DNA of 64,000 nucleotides, taken from NCBI RefSeq assembly GCF_000292245.2, contig NZ_ALPT02000009.1, positions 1 to 64,000 of the forward strand, read 5' to 3'. This stretch comes from Alkalihalobacillus alcalophilus ATCC 27647 = CGMCC 1.3604. GTDB taxonomy: Bacteria > Bacillota > Bacilli > Bacillales > Bacillaceae_D. The notes beneath the pieces are model-generated. The model was given only the letters and a program-made list of their open reading frames with translations. It was not told where the DNA came from and ran no database searches. This document shows, in pieces, positions 26,017 to 35,623 of the stretch; position 1 is the first letter of the stretch, and each line of letters starts with the position of its first letter. Position numbers and translations under genes: made by a program.

Positions 26017-27366
26017 TTAATAGTTCTGCATATACTGGTCACGTTCCCAAGGGTGAACTTGTGTGCGGAACATATCCCATTCGATTTCTTTTGCTTCGAT
26101 GAAGTGCTCGATAGCGTGCTCACCTAATGCTTTCACTAGAACTTCGTCTTTGACTAATGTGTCAATTGCGTCTTTTAGTGTTGCTGGTAAGTCATTGATT
26201 CCTTCTTCGATGCGCTCTTCTTTGCTCATGATGTAGATGTTACGATCTGTTGCTGCTGGTGGAGTGATTTTTCTCTTAATTCCATCAAGACCAGCGGCAA
26301 GCATTGCGGCCATAGCTAAGTATGGGTTCGCTGCTGGATCTGGGCTACGAACTTCGATACGGGTACTTACACCACGAGAAGATGGGATACGTACAAGTGG
26401 GCTACGGTTACGCATAGACCATGCTACATATACAGGTGCTTCATAACCAGGAACTAAACGCTTATAAGAGTTAACAATCGGGTTTGTGATAGCTGTAAAA
26501 GCTTCTGCATGCTCTAAAATTCCACCTAGGAATTGCATTGCTGTTTCACTTAATTGTGATTCTGTTGATTCATCAAAGAAAACATTTCCTTCTTTATCAA
26601 ATAAAGACATGTTACAGTGCATCCCAGAACCGTTTACACCAAATAGTGGTTTCGGCATGAAAGTTGCGTGTAACCCGTGCTTACGAGCAATTGTTTTTAC
26701 AACTAGTTTAAATGTTTGAATATGGTCACAAGCTGTAACCGCATCAGCATATTTAAAATCAATCTCGTGCTGACCTGGTGCTACCTCGTGGTGAGATGCT
26801 TCGATATCAAAGCCCATATCTTCAAGCTCTAATACGATATCACGACGGCAGTTTTCTCCTAGATCTGTTGGTGCTAAATCAAAATAGCCACCTTTATCGT
26901 TTAATTCTAAAGTCGGTTCGCCATTTTCATCATTTTTGAATAAGAAGAATTCTGGCTCTGGTCCAATGTTAAAAGCTGTGAAACCAAGATCTTCTGCTTC
27001 TTTAAGCACTCGCTTCAAAATACCACGTGGGTCTCCTTCAAATGGAGTTGGTTCTTCGCCAGGCTTTCCTGGAAAATAAATATCACAAATTAAACGGGCT
27101 ACCTTACCTTTTTCAGGAGTCCATGGGAAAATAACCCATGTGTCAAGATCTGGATATAAATACATATCAGATTCCTCGATACGAACAAAACCTTCAATTG
27201 ATGAACCGTCAAACATCATTTTGTTATCTAATGCTTTTGTTAATTGGTCAATTGGAATCTCGACGTTTTTAATCGTTCCTAATAAATCTGAAAACTGCAA
27301 GCGAATAAAACGGACGTTGTTTTCTTGTGCATTTTGAATAATGTCTTCTTTTGTAAACTTAGCCAT
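26017..27366 (-). CDS. glnA: Glutamine synthetase, type I
   Basis: 449 aa, GSI-alpha type. It makes glutamine from glutamate, ammonia and ATP. Signatures: KMMFDGSSIEGFVRIEESDMYLYPD, metal and active-site residues in GPEPEFFLF and HHEVAPGQHEIDF, the ATP loop VNGSGMHCNMSLF, and NRSPLVRIPS. Length fits Bacillus GlnA (444). In Bacillus, feedback-inhibited GlnA also controls TnrA and GlnR. Second gene of glnRA, 76 bp after glnR. Confidence 0.97.
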   Translation of the reverse strand: MAKFTKEDIIQNAQENNVRFIRLQFSDLLGTIKNVEIPIDQLTKALDNKMMFDGSSIEGFVRIEESDMYLYPDLDTWVIFPWTPEKGKVARLICDIYFPGKPGEEPTPFEGDPRGILKRVLKEAEDLGFTAFNIGPEPEFFLFKNDENGEPTLELNDKGGYFDLAPTDLGENCRRDIVLELEDMGFDIEASHHEVAPGQHEIDFKYADAVTACDHIQTFKLVVKTIARKHGLHATFMPKPLFGVNGSGMHCNMSLFDKEGNVFFDESTESQLSETAMQFLGGILEHAEAFTAITNPIVNSYKRLVPGYEAPVYVAWSMRNRSPLVRIPSSRGVSTRIEVRSPDPAANPYLAMAAMLAAGLDGIKRKITPPAATDRNIYIMSKEERIEEGINDLPATLKDAIDTLVKDEVLVKALGEHAIEHFIEAKEIEWDMFRTQVHPWERDQYMQNY

Positions 27367-27442
27367 TCTATGTAAGCCCCTTTCAATCCTAATTATATTG
27401 AAAAGATTTCCTCAAGAATCAGAAATCTATTCCATCCATATT

Positions 27443-27832
27443 TTACGTATTAAAAAAACGAGAAAGTTGTCCTTGTATAAGCGACGTTTTGCCGAGCTTT
27501 CCGGCATCTTGTAATTCCTTCTTTAATAATCTGCGTAACTCTTGATCCGATAGTTCTTTTTTCGGTGTAGAGCTGTTCTTTTTTTCGTTTTCTTTTTCTT
27601 CTAAAAAATGTTTGATTGCGGAAATATTAAAGCCTTTTTCCAACATCTCTTTAATTTCCAATAGGCGATCAACATCATTAAAAGAAAATAAACGCTGATT
27701 ACCTTTTGTACGAATTGGATGAACCAATTTATTTTCCTCATAGTAACGAATCTGTCTTGCGGTCAAATCGGTTAGCTGCATCACAATTCCAATTGGAAAC
27801 AATGGCATATTACGACGATCTTCTATTTTCAT
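27443..27832 (-). CDS. glnR: Nitrogen repressor GlnR (MerR family)
   Basis: 129 aa. MerR-type winged helix (FPIGIVMQLTDLTARQIRYY then EENKLVHPIRTKGNQRLFS), followed by a helical dimerisation part and a basic/polar C-terminal tail (GKTSLIQGQLSRFFNT) that in B. subtilis senses feedback-inhibited GlnA. Represses glnRA under nitrogen excess. Two overlapping GlnR boxes lie upstream. Confidence 0.96.
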   Translation of the reverse strand: MKIEDRRNMPLFPIGIVMQLTDLTARQIRYYEENKLVHPIRTKGNQRLFSFNDVDRLLEIKEMLEKGFNISAIKHFLEEKENEKKNSSTPKKELSDQELRRLLKKELQDAGKLGKTSLIQGQLSRFFNT

Positions 27833-27879
27833 ACCGTCACCTCCGATTCCATACTATTAGACTACTAGATGTAAGAATC

Positions 27880-27906
27880 AATGTCAACTAATGTTACATT
27901 ACCTAA
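27880..27906. promoter_or_regulatory. Tandem GlnR/TnrA boxes at glnRA
   Basis: Two perfect matches to TGTNA-N7-TNACA: 27880-27896 and 27890-27906 overlap by 7 bp. The first also contains TTGACA, which can serve as the -35 of the glnR promoter. Confidence 0.8.
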
Positions 27907-27908
27907 CA

Positions 27909-29168
27909 TCAATTTTCTTCATTGACAATTTTTAACGAATCAATTGCTTGAATAACTGCGATTTTTACATGTTCATATGTTAACCCACCTTGGACATAAG
28001 CGACATACGGTGGCCTAATCGGGCCATCTGCTGTTAATTCAATACTTGCTCCTTGAATAAATGTTCCCGCTGCCATAATAACATCATCTTCATAACCTGG
28101 CATTGGGCTTGGATGAGGAGTGACATGGGCATTAACTGGTGAAGCGGCTTGAATCGCTTGGCAAAACTTAATCATCGCTTCTGCTGTTGGAAAACGAACA
28201 GACTGAATTAAATCCGTTCTTTTATCATTCCAACTAGGCGAAGTGCTCATTCCTAAGTCCTCTAAACAAGCAGCTGTAAAAGTCGCACCCTTTAATGCTT
28301 GAGCGACAACATGTGGCGCTAGGAAAAAACCTTGATACATCTCTTGTAAACTATATAGGCTAGCCCCTCCTTCACGTCCAATACCCGGAGCCGCTAACCG
28401 ATACGAAGCTAACTCAATTAATTCTTCCTTACCGACAATATATCCACCCGTTTTAACAATTCCACCACCTGGATTTTTGATAAGCGAACCAGCCATCAGA
28501 TCGGCTCCAACCTGACACGGTTCCATCTCCTCAACGAATTCCCCATAACAATTATCAACAAAAATAATGACGTCTTCTTTAATCGTACGTATAAATTCGA
28601 TCATTTTTTTGATTTCTGAAATGGTAAAGGACGGGCGAGCGTCATAACCTTTAGAACGTTGAATTCCGATCACTTTAGTCTTTGAAGTAATCGCTTGAGT
28701 GATTTCCCTCTCATTAATCCAACCATTTTCTAAAAGGGGAATCGCTCGATAATCAATCTGAAATTCTTTTAACGAACCATGCCCATTGCCTCTTATACCG
28801 ACAATTTCCTCAAGTGTATCATACGGTTTTCCCGTAATATAAATTAATTCATCACCTGGCCTTAAAACCCCAAATAAGCAAGTCGCAATTGCGTGAGTTC
28901 CGGAAATGATTTGCGGGCGTACTAACGCTGCTTCCCCACCAAAAACATCCGCATAAATCGCTTCCAATGTATCGCGGCCGACATCATCATAGCCATATCC
29001 AGTCGAGGGTGTAAAATGAAAATCTGCCACCTGATGTTTTTTATAAGACTCCAACACTTTTGCTTGATTGACCATCGCTACATAATCAAATTGTTTATGA
29101 ACGGAATCTATTTTATCCTCTACCCGCTGAATTAGAGCTTGAAACTTTTCATTTTGTAACAGTTGCAT
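27909..29168 (-). CDS. ynbB: PLP-dependent lyase-like protein (methionine gamma-lyase family, YnbB)
   Basis: A 419-aa fold-type I PLP enzyme of the family often named aluminium resistance protein. Motifs: HFTPSTGYGYDDVGRDTLE, VRPQIISGTHAIATCLFGVL, IFVDNCYGEFVEEMEP (PLP-ring Asp) and DLMAGSLIKNPGGGI with the likely Schiff-base Lys. The physiological substrate is not established. As in B. subtilis it lies upstream of glnRA and has its own start; GlnR boxes begin right after its stop. Confidence 0.9.
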   Translation of the reverse strand: MQLLQNEKFQALIQRVEDKIDSVHKQFDYVAMVNQAKVLESYKKHQVADFHFTPSTGYGYDDVGRDTLEAIYADVFGGEAALVRPQIISGTHAIATCLFGVLRPGDELIYITGKPYDTLEEIVGIRGNGHGSLKEFQIDYRAIPLLENGWINEREITQAITSKTKVIGIQRSKGYDARPSFTISEIKKMIEFIRTIKEDVIIFVDNCYGEFVEEMEPCQVGADLMAGSLIKNPGGGIVKTGGYIVGKEELIELASYRLAAPGIGREGGASLYSLQEMYQGFFLAPHVVAQALKGATFTAACLEDLGMSTSPSWNDKRTDLIQSVRFPTAEAMIKFCQAIQAASPVNAHVTPHPSPMPGYEDDVIMAAGTFIQGASIELTADGPIRPPYVAYVQGGLTYEHVKIAVIQAIDSLKIVNEEN

Positions 29169-29245
29169 AAATTTCTCCTTTTTTCATAACAAATTCAGAT
29201 CATTTTATTATAACATTTAGCCCTCTCAAGCAAAAGCAACCCAAA

Positions 29246-29278
29246 CTAAAAAGGACCCCTACAGCAAGGTCCTTTTAC
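29246..29278 (-). terminator. spoVK terminator
   Basis: AAAGGACC (29250-29257) pairs with GGTCCTTT (29268-29275), followed on the minus strand by TTTTTAG. It overlaps the spoVK stop codon. Confidence 0.75.
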
Positions 29279-30228
29279 CGTGTATTCACTCTTGATGAAT
29301 GAAAATTAAAGTCTTCCGCTTCTAACGTTTCAAGATGCTTTCGTTCAAAGTTCCCTAAACGTAATAGTCTAACCGCCTGTAAGCGGATTGCTTCTTCAAT
29401 CAAATTCCGGATATATCGCCCATTACTAAACGCACGCTCTTGTTCAATCCGTATTTGCTTAAGATGTTCACGGATATGGCGAATCGCTTCCGTTGTTAAC
29501 TTATATTCCCTTTCATGGGCCATGCCAATTAAAATTTCAATGAGCTCCTCTAACGTGTAATTAGGAAAATCCATCGCAATCGGAAAACGTGAGGGCAATC
29601 CTGGATTTAACGATAAAAAATAATCCATTTCGCGTGAATAGCCTGCTAGGATAAGCACAAATGAATGTTGTTGATCCTCCATCGCCTTCACTAATGTATC
29701 AATCGCTTCCTTGCCAAAATCCTTCTCCCCACCTCTTGCCAACGAATAAGCCTCATCGACAAATAACACACCACCATGAGCTTTTTTAATAACCTCTCTT
29801 GTTTTCTGAGCCGTGTGGCCAATATATTCTCCGACTAAATCGGCCCGCTCCACTTCTAGTAAATGCCCTTTTTCTAAAACATTCATTTCATGAAAAAACT
29901 CTGCAATAATTCGGGCGACCGTTGTTTTTCCTGTGCCAGGGTTACCTTTAAAAATCATATGCAACACTTGCTTTGACACTTTTAAACCATTTTGCTCACG
30001 ACATCGATTGACATATAGCCACGCATAAATTTCGTTAATTAATTTTTTAACATCCTTTAGTCCGATAAAATCCTCCATACGTTTTTCAAATCGTTTTAAA
30101 ATTTCATGTTTTTCTTTATCTTCCTCGGAATAATAAACGAGTGACTGGGGTTCCTTCAATTCATACCTCGTTTGGTTTAACACCACATTAATACGTCCAT
30201 TTTTCCTCGTGTTAATCGGGTTACTCAT
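29275..30228 (-). CDS. spoVK: Stage V sporulation protein K (AAA+ ATPase)
   Basis: About 317 aa, CbbX/SpoVK-type AAA+. Walker A in FKGNPGTGKTTVARII, Walker B in GVLFVDEAYSLARGG, sensor region ILAGYSREMDYFLSLNPGL and Arg finger RFPIAMDF; very close in pattern to B. subtilis SpoVK (322 aa), a mother-cell gene needed for spore maturation. ATG 30228 has AGGGTGA at the right distance; ATG 30249 has GGGAG only 2 nt away. Confidence 0.94.
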   Translation of the reverse strand: MSNPINTRKNGRINVVLNQTRYELKEPQSLVYYSEEDKEKHEILKRFEKRMEDFIGLKDVKKLINEIYAWLYVNRCREQNGLKVSKQVLHMIFKGNPGTGKTTVARIIAEFFHEMNVLEKGHLLEVERADLVGEYIGHTAQKTREVIKKAHGGVLFVDEAYSLARGGEKDFGKEAIDTLVKAMEDQQHSFVLILAGYSREMDYFLSLNPGLPSRFPIAMDFPNYTLEELIEILIGMAHEREYKLTTEAIRHIREHLKQIRIEQERAFSNGRYIRNLIEEAIRLQAVRLLRLGNFERKHLETLEAEDFNFHSSRVNTR

Positions 30229-30364
30229 GCTGCTCACCCTTCCATCCATTACTCCCTTATGTTAATCATACGCTACAAATTAAAAATTGTGACAAATGCC
30301 TATAAAAACATTCAAATACCTACACTTAAATGTATAATATGAGAAAAGCGGAGGTGATGTTTAT

Positions 30365-31378
30365 ATGACCGATTCCTCTTTTCCGACATTCGTCCATTCC
30401 TATTTAGATAATTTGTATATAAAAGGAAGAAAAGCTTCAACGATTAAACGATACGAGCATGATTTTAGCTTATTCTTTCGATGGCTTTCTCAGCAAACGA
30501 AAGGCCGAACAATCGAGAGTGAATGGATGAATATTACAAAAGAACAGGTCCAGCAATTTATAACCTATCTGTTTGAAGAAAAAGAACACCAAATTCGAAC
30601 CGTCAGAAGAATCCATTCAGCACTCAAACAGCTAGCTAAATATTGTATAGAAGAAAATTTCTGCAAAGAGCATCCCTTTGCTTTTTCAGGCGCACCTGAG
30701 CTGATTCTCACCCCTTTAAAACCGTCAGAATGGGTCTCATCACAGGAAGTTTCACAATTTATCCAAACACTACGGTCAAACAAAAATTTAAGTGAACAGC
30801 AGCTAGAAGTTCGTCCCTTATTAAAAGCACGTAATGAATTCATTGTGAAATTATTTTTGCATTATGGACTTACCTTACAAGAAGCTGTTGATCTAACCAT
30901 GACACAAATGAAGTTTGAATCGGGCACGATTGAAATAAATGGAGAAGCAGATAAGCGTTCCATCCATTTAAGTCAGCCTGACCGACAACTTGCTTTTTCT
31001 TATTATCAAAAGATCCCTGAACCGGTCAGACCGAGATTACATGAGAATGACCCTTTTCTCGTAGCCTTTGATTTTCAAAGAAAAACATATCGCTGGTCTT
31101 ACGAAGAGGACAAGCCAAAACAGTTAACGAACATCGCCATCCAAAAAATGATCCGACTCGAAGTGGCAAGAGGCGAGCTTCGCAAAGGGATATCGGCTCA
31201 ACATTTGCGGAATCGCTATATTTTACATGCTCTACTGCAAGGCGAATTAACTGAAAATGTCCAAAAGAAATTAGGTTTAAAATCACCCTTATCATTCCAC
31301 CGATACGTGCTCACCATTGATAAATTAACCGAAGAACAAAGGCACGATCTACTACAGCAATACGGTCGAAAAGATTAA
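30365..31378 (+). CDS. Tyrosine-recombinase-like protein with degenerate active site
   Basis: 337 aa. An N-terminal SAM-like core-binding domain (FVHSYLDNLYIKGRKASTIKRYEHDF) is followed by a phage-integrase-type catalytic domain. Key residues look altered: the first Arg of the usual GLRxSE motif is Thr (HYGLTLQEAVDLT); the HxLRH box is QHLRN; a candidate Tyr remains in SFHRYVLTID. It is the only plus-strand gene in this part, with GGAGGTGATG before the ATG, TATAAT further up, and a shared terminator. No att sites or cargo are seen, so it looks like a resident gene and not a current integrase. Confidence 0.8.
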   Translation: MTDSSFPTFVHSYLDNLYIKGRKASTIKRYEHDFSLFFRWLSQQTKGRTIESEWMNITKEQVQQFITYLFEEKEHQIRTVRRIHSALKQLAKYCIEENFCKEHPFAFSGAPELILTPLKPSEWVSSQEVSQFIQTLRSNKNLSEQQLEVRPLLKARNEFIVKLFLHYGLTLQEAVDLTMTQMKFESGTIEINGEADKRSIHLSQPDRQLAFSYYQKIPEPVRPRLHENDPFLVAFDFQRKTYRWSYEEDKPKQLTNIAIQKMIRLEVARGELRKGISAQHLRNRYILHALLQGELTENVQKKLGLKSPLSFHRYVLTIDKLTEEQRHDLLQQYGRKD

Positions 31379-31481
31379 GTCAGCCATTTATTCGTATTGA
31401 TTCACTAGATTTTATTTGGCAACATTAGGTTAAAGTCTGCTACTAAGGAGCTTTTACTCATAACTTTTCACTGCAAAAATC

Positions 31482-31525
31482 AAAAAAAGACTCTTCTATG
31501 ATTCAACGAGAAGAGTCTTTTTTTT
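31482..31525. terminator. Bidirectional terminator between recombinase and hfq
   Basis: AGACTCTTCT (31488-31497) pairs with AGAAGAGTCT (31509-31518), flanked by seven A on the left and eight T on the right. It can stop transcription from both sides. Confidence 0.85.
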
Positions 31526-31585
31526 CAAGCTATTATCGGTACCCTAAAACAACTAGTATATTGTCATTACTATTCGGGAAAACCG

Positions 31586-31819
31586 TTATGTAAGGTCTGA
31601 TTCACTTTTTAGCTGAACATTACGTTGTGGTGCAAAGGTTGAAATCGCGTGTTTATACACCAACTGTTGCTTACCTTCTGTTTCTAAAATAATTGTAAAG
31701 TTATCAAAACCTTTTACGAGTCCACGTAATTGGAATCCATTTAAAAGGAAAACAGTTACGGAAATGTTGTCTTTTCTTAACTGGTTTAAAAATTGGTCCT
31801 GAATATTAATAGTTTTCAT
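31586..31819 (-). CDS. hfq: RNA chaperone Hfq
   Basis: 77 aa, Sm-like fold: INIQDQFLNQLRKDNISVTVFL (Sm1) and YKHAISTFAPQRNV (Sm2, with the YKHAIST variant of the YKHA motif). It is in the standard miaA-hfq order, 30 bp after miaA. Confidence 0.97.
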   Translation of the reverse strand: MKTINIQDQFLNQLRKDNISVTVFLLNGFQLRGLVKGFDNFTIILETEGKQQLVYKHAISTFAPQRNVQLKSESDLT

Positions 31820-31849
31820 GATTCTGTCCCCCTCATTTTAGCTATCTCT

Positions 31850-32794
31850 TTATTTCGATATATTTTTTAGATTTCCTTCCACAAACTCAGATATTTGCAG
31901 AAAAACTTTTTCTGTTAACCCTTCTGATACATCAAACCATGTAGTATTCGTTTTATTTCGAAACCAAGTATACTGTCTTTTCGCATATCGTCTAGAGTTT
32001 TGTTTCAATTTTTCAATCGCTTCTTCTAATGAATACAACCCGTCAAAATAACTGTATAACTCTTTATATCCAATCGCTTGCACACTTTGAACATCCTTAA
32101 TGCCTTGGTTATACAGGTGTTCGACTTCTTCAATTAAACCGTTTTTGACCATCATATCGACACGACTATTAATTCGCTCATACAGTTGTTCACGAGGCAT
32201 CGTTAATCCAATCATCGCTAAGTGATAACGTTCTTCCTCTGGCATGTTCTTTTGCTGCTTAGTAAAAGAAATTCCTGTTACTTTAAACACTTCAAGAGCC
32301 CGAATGACACGGCGGATATTATTCGGATGAATGACCTCTTTTGCATCTGGATCAACTGAAAGAAGTTGAGTATATAATGCCTCAACACCATGAACAGACA
32401 CAAATTGTTCTAGTTCTTTTCGATACGTCAAGTCTTCTTCCGTCTCTGAAAACTGATAACCTTTAATAATCGAATTCACATAAAGCCCTGTTCCACCCGT
32501 TAAAATCGGCACCTTCTTTTTTTGATTGAGCCTTGTTATTAAAGGTACCACAAGTTCTTGGAAGTCTGCTACTGAAAAGGCTTCATTTGGGTCTTTAATA
32601 TCAATTAAATGATGAGGAATCCCTTGCATCTCTTCCTCATTTACCTTCGCGGTCCCAATATCCATTCCACGATAGATTTGCATGGAATCACCACTAATGA
32701 TTTCTCCACCATACTTTTTTGCAAGTTCAATACTAAGTGCCGTTTTTCCGACGCCTGTCGGACCTACTATCGAGATTAAATCTTCCTTCATCAT
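31850..32794 (-). CDS. miaA: tRNA dimethylallyltransferase
   Basis: 314 aa. Adds the isopentenyl group to A37 of UNN-decoding tRNAs, preparing the substrate for MiaB, also in this window. P-loop VGPTGVGKTALSIELA, then GDSMQIYRGMDIGTAK, TGGTGLYVNSIIKG and the C-terminal RRYAKRQYTWFRN. Length is standard. It lies downstream of the methyltransferase with a 27-bp gap. Confidence 0.97.
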   Translation of the reverse strand: MMKEDLISIVGPTGVGKTALSIELAKKYGGEIISGDSMQIYRGMDIGTAKVNEEEMQGIPHHLIDIKDPNEAFSVADFQELVVPLITRLNQKKKVPILTGGTGLYVNSIIKGYQFSETEEDLTYRKELEQFVSVHGVEALYTQLLSVDPDAKEVIHPNNIRRVIRALEVFKVTGISFTKQQKNMPEEERYHLAMIGLTMPREQLYERINSRVDMMVKNGLIEEVEHLYNQGIKDVQSVQAIGYKELYSYFDGLYSLEEAIEKLKQNSRRYAKRQYTWFRNKTNTTWFDVSEGLTEKVFLQISEFVEGNLKNISK

Positions 32795-32821
32795 CTTCTC
32801 CCTTTTTTGAGCTTTCCAAAC

Positions 32822-33616
32822 CTAATCATTAAGATCTTTTTTATTCATATCCAAAAAACCGTAATGAAAGGTTGCATGACCTCGTTTTAATACAGAAAAT
32901 TGAAATTGCGAAAAGCGACTACTTTGCCAATGATCTTTTAAAACAACTCGATGTTTCGCCACTCGTTTCGCTTCTTGGATCGCCTCTTCACTAATCGTGC
33001 CATAATGAGCCAGACTTCTTAAGCCACTTATGCCCTTTGATTCAAGTATCGCTTGTTCAAACATCGGGTCAAAATAGACAACGTCAAATGAGTTATCCGG
33101 TTGTTCTTTTAAATAATCGAGGTGATGAGCATGCCCTACTGTGATTTTTTTCATTAAATCAAGTAAGTCCGCTCGTCCGTCTGTCCAAGAGTTCAAACCG
33201 ATTCGAACGAGTGTTGCGATTACAAAATTTTCTTCTACCCCGATAACTCGACCACTCTCTCCTACTAAATATTGCGCCACTAAACTATCAGAAGCTAGTC
33301 CAAGCGTACAATCGAGAAAACTCATACCTGTTTGAAGCTCTGAGGCTGCTTTTAATGGTTCAAGCTGATTTTTTTCGATTTGTTTAATTCGGACAAATGC
33401 AGAATTAGGATGATAAAAAAATGGCTCTGCTGAATCTTTAGGGAAAAATTGAATCTTTTCGCTCCCAACGACAATCATGTCCTGTAAAAATCGTTGTTGC
33501 AGTGTTCGAACAGATTCACCACCGCGTTCGACAAATTTCCCCTTCAGTATTTCCGCAAGTTCATTTGCTTTTTGTTCTAATCTTTTAGCGTTTTTTCGCA
33601 CCGTTGTTACAATCAC
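32822..33616 (-). CDS. Class I SAM-dependent methyltransferase (RsmJ/DUF548-like)
   Basis: 264 aa. The SAM-binding loop is FLDCTLGLASDSLVAQYLVG with the acidic end GVEENFV; a VVYFDPMF motif resembles the catalytic DPMF of RsmJ-type 16S rRNA methyltransferases. The N-terminal 90 residues form an extra domain (VTTVRKNAKRLEQKANELAEI). It sits between mutL and miaA. The substrate is inferred only from the motif and could be RNA. Confidence 0.75.
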   Translation of the reverse strand: MIVTTVRKNAKRLEQKANELAEILKGKFVERGGESVRTLQQRFLQDMIVVGSEKIQFFPKDSAEPFFYHPNSAFVRIKQIEKNQLEPLKAASELQTGMSFLDCTLGLASDSLVAQYLVGESGRVIGVEENFVIATLVRIGLNSWTDGRADLLDLMKKITVGHAHHLDYLKEQPDNSFDVVYFDPMFEQAILESKGISGLRSLAHYGTISEEAIQEAKRVAKHRVVLKDHWQSSRFSQFQFSVLKRGHATFHYGFLDMNKKDLND

Positions 33617-33643
33617 ACTGTTCTCTCCTCATTAACCAATCCA

Positions 33644-35605
33644 TTACATAACCCGTTTGAACATCTTTTCTAATTCATATGTTGAAAAATGGATCAATAT
33701 GGGACGCCCATGTGGACATGTAAATGGATCACTGCTTTTTCTTAACGTCTCTAACAGTGCAAAAATCTCATCATGTCGTAAATGTCGATTCGCTTTAATC
33801 GCTGCTTTACACGACATTAAAATAGCTGCCTCTTCGCGCAAAGTTCCGATATCCACTTTATTTGTTGATAAAAGCTGTTCAATAATTTCACGAATCGTTT
33901 CTTCTTCTAAACCTTTAGGTAACCAAGTCGGGTGAGAACGCACTATAAACGTATGAGGGCCGAATTCTTCTAAAAACACTCCAACCTGCCTTAATTTATC
34001 GATATGTTCTACTATCATTGCCATCTCTTGCTGAGTGCATTCAATTGTAAAAGGCACGAGTAAATCCTGAACATTCGGTTCGGTCTCTTTCACCTTTTCA
34101 CGAAAAAATTCATACTTAATTCGTTCTTGGGCAGCATGTTGGTCAATTAAATACATTCCATGTTCATTTTGGGCGATAATATACGTCCCATGCATTTGAC
34201 CGACCGGATAAAGAATTGGCACTCTTGAAGGCTCAAGCTCTTGTTGAACTTCAACTTGTTCAGCCACTGATTCCTGTTCTATTAAGTTTGAGCGCTCTGA
34301 CTCTTTTACACTCTGTTCAAACTCCGTCACGCCCCGTTCTTCTTCGTCACTTAACTCTGATGCAGTAAAGGGGCTTGATTCTAGCTGCGGTGCTTTTTCA
34401 TTTACAACTTCTGGCTCCAAACATTTTTCTTCACTTTTTGTTTCAGAAAAGGATGGCGTTTGGTAGCTATCAACTTGTGGAAAGGGTTCATAAACTTGTT
34501 TGCTCTGAGCTTCTTTCCCTATTTCGTTTATTTGGGCTTGCTGCTTTGTTTCAAAATCAAGCGATAACTGTTCACTCGCTAGTTTTGTCGCCTTTTTAAC
34601 ATTCGCTTCTGGAATTAACGTTTGTTTTTTGAAGATAGAAACTACGGACTCCGTTATCAGCTGACTAAGCTCAGCTTCTTTGCTTAAACGAACTTCTAAT
34701 TTAGCCGGATGAACATTGACATCGATTAAAAGTGGGTCCATCTCAATCGAGAGCACCACAATCGGAAAACGACCAATTGGCAACAGCGTATGGTAACCCG
34801 CTTGAATTGCCTTGGCGAGGACAAAATTTCGAATATAGCGCCCATTGACGATAATCGAAATATACTGTCTTGAAGCTCTCGTTATTTCTGGCCTGCACAC
34901 AAAGCCATGTAAAGAATAATCGAGGGTTTCTCCTTTTATTTCGAGCATTTCTTTCGCAATGTTACGTCCATAAATCGCCGCGATGACTTGTTTTCGATCG
35001 CCATTCCCTAATGTTTTTAAGAGCAATTTACCATCATGAAACAATTCAAACGCAATATTAGGATGAGCCATCGCCAAACGATTCATAATATCACTAACAT
35101 TTCCCGCTTCTGTTGTAACTGTTTTTAAATATTTTAAACGAGCCGGTGTATTAAAAAATAAGTGAGTAACTTTAATTTCGGTTCCTTTTCGTGTCGCAGC
35201 TGCTGTTTTTTCAACAATTTCGCCGCCTTCTAATTTAATTTCTGTACCAGCCCCAATACCTGTACTCGTTTTTAAAGTTAAGTGAGCAACGGAGGCGATA
35301 CTTGGCAAAGCTTCCCCACGAAAACCGAGCGTTTTAATATGAAACAAATCGCGGTCGGTTTGAATTTTACTCGTGGCATGCCGCAAAAATGCTGTCTCAA
35401 CATCGTCATTTTCCATTCCGTCACCATTATCGACAATCCGGATCGAACTTAAGCCACCCTCTTCAATTTCAACGAGGATATGAGAACTGTTCGCATCAAT
35501 CGCATTTTCTACTAGCTCTTTGACAATTGAAGCAGGACGTTCAACAACCTCACCTGCCGCAATTTTATTCGATAAACTATCGTGTAGCTGTTTAATTTTC
35601 CCCAT
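33644..35605 (-). CDS. mutL: DNA mismatch repair protein MutL
   Basis: 653 aa. GHKL ATPase N-terminus (KELVENAIDANSSHI, VDNGDGM, LGFRGEALPSIASV, KGTEIKVTHLFFNTPAR), an acidic linker (about 345-470) and a C-terminal endonuclease domain with the DQHAAQERIKYE metal motif, plus a late CPHGRP motif. So it is a nicking MutL, as in other Gram-positives. ATG 35605 has GAGAGGAGG upstream; the longer GTG start (35623) lies on that site. Confidence 0.97.
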   Translation of the reverse strand: MGKIKQLHDSLSNKIAAGEVVERPASIVKELVENAIDANSSHILVEIEEGGLSSIRIVDNGDGMENDDVETAFLRHATSKIQTDRDLFHIKTLGFRGEALPSIASVAHLTLKTSTGIGAGTEIKLEGGEIVEKTAAATRKGTEIKVTHLFFNTPARLKYLKTVTTEAGNVSDIMNRLAMAHPNIAFELFHDGKLLLKTLGNGDRKQVIAAIYGRNIAKEMLEIKGETLDYSLHGFVCRPEITRASRQYISIIVNGRYIRNFVLAKAIQAGYHTLLPIGRFPIVVLSIEMDPLLIDVNVHPAKLEVRLSKEAELSQLITESVVSIFKKQTLIPEANVKKATKLASEQLSLDFETKQQAQINEIGKEAQSKQVYEPFPQVDSYQTPSFSETKSEEKCLEPEVVNEKAPQLESSPFTASELSDEEERGVTEFEQSVKESERSNLIEQESVAEQVEVQQELEPSRVPILYPVGQMHGTYIIAQNEHGMYLIDQHAAQERIKYEFFREKVKETEPNVQDLLVPFTIECTQQEMAMIVEHIDKLRQVGVFLEEFGPHTFIVRSHPTWLPKGLEEETIREIIEQLLSTNKVDIGTLREEAAILMSCKAAIKANRHLRHDEIFALLETLRKSSDPFTCPHGRPILIHFSTYELEKMFKRVM

Positions 35606-35623
35606 TGTATGCCTCCTCTCCAC

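Noticed and set aside
25818..26123. 101-codon minus-strand frame overlapping the glnA end
   Set aside because: It joins the glnA 3' end in the wrong frame with IS200 leader sequence; no homology visible.
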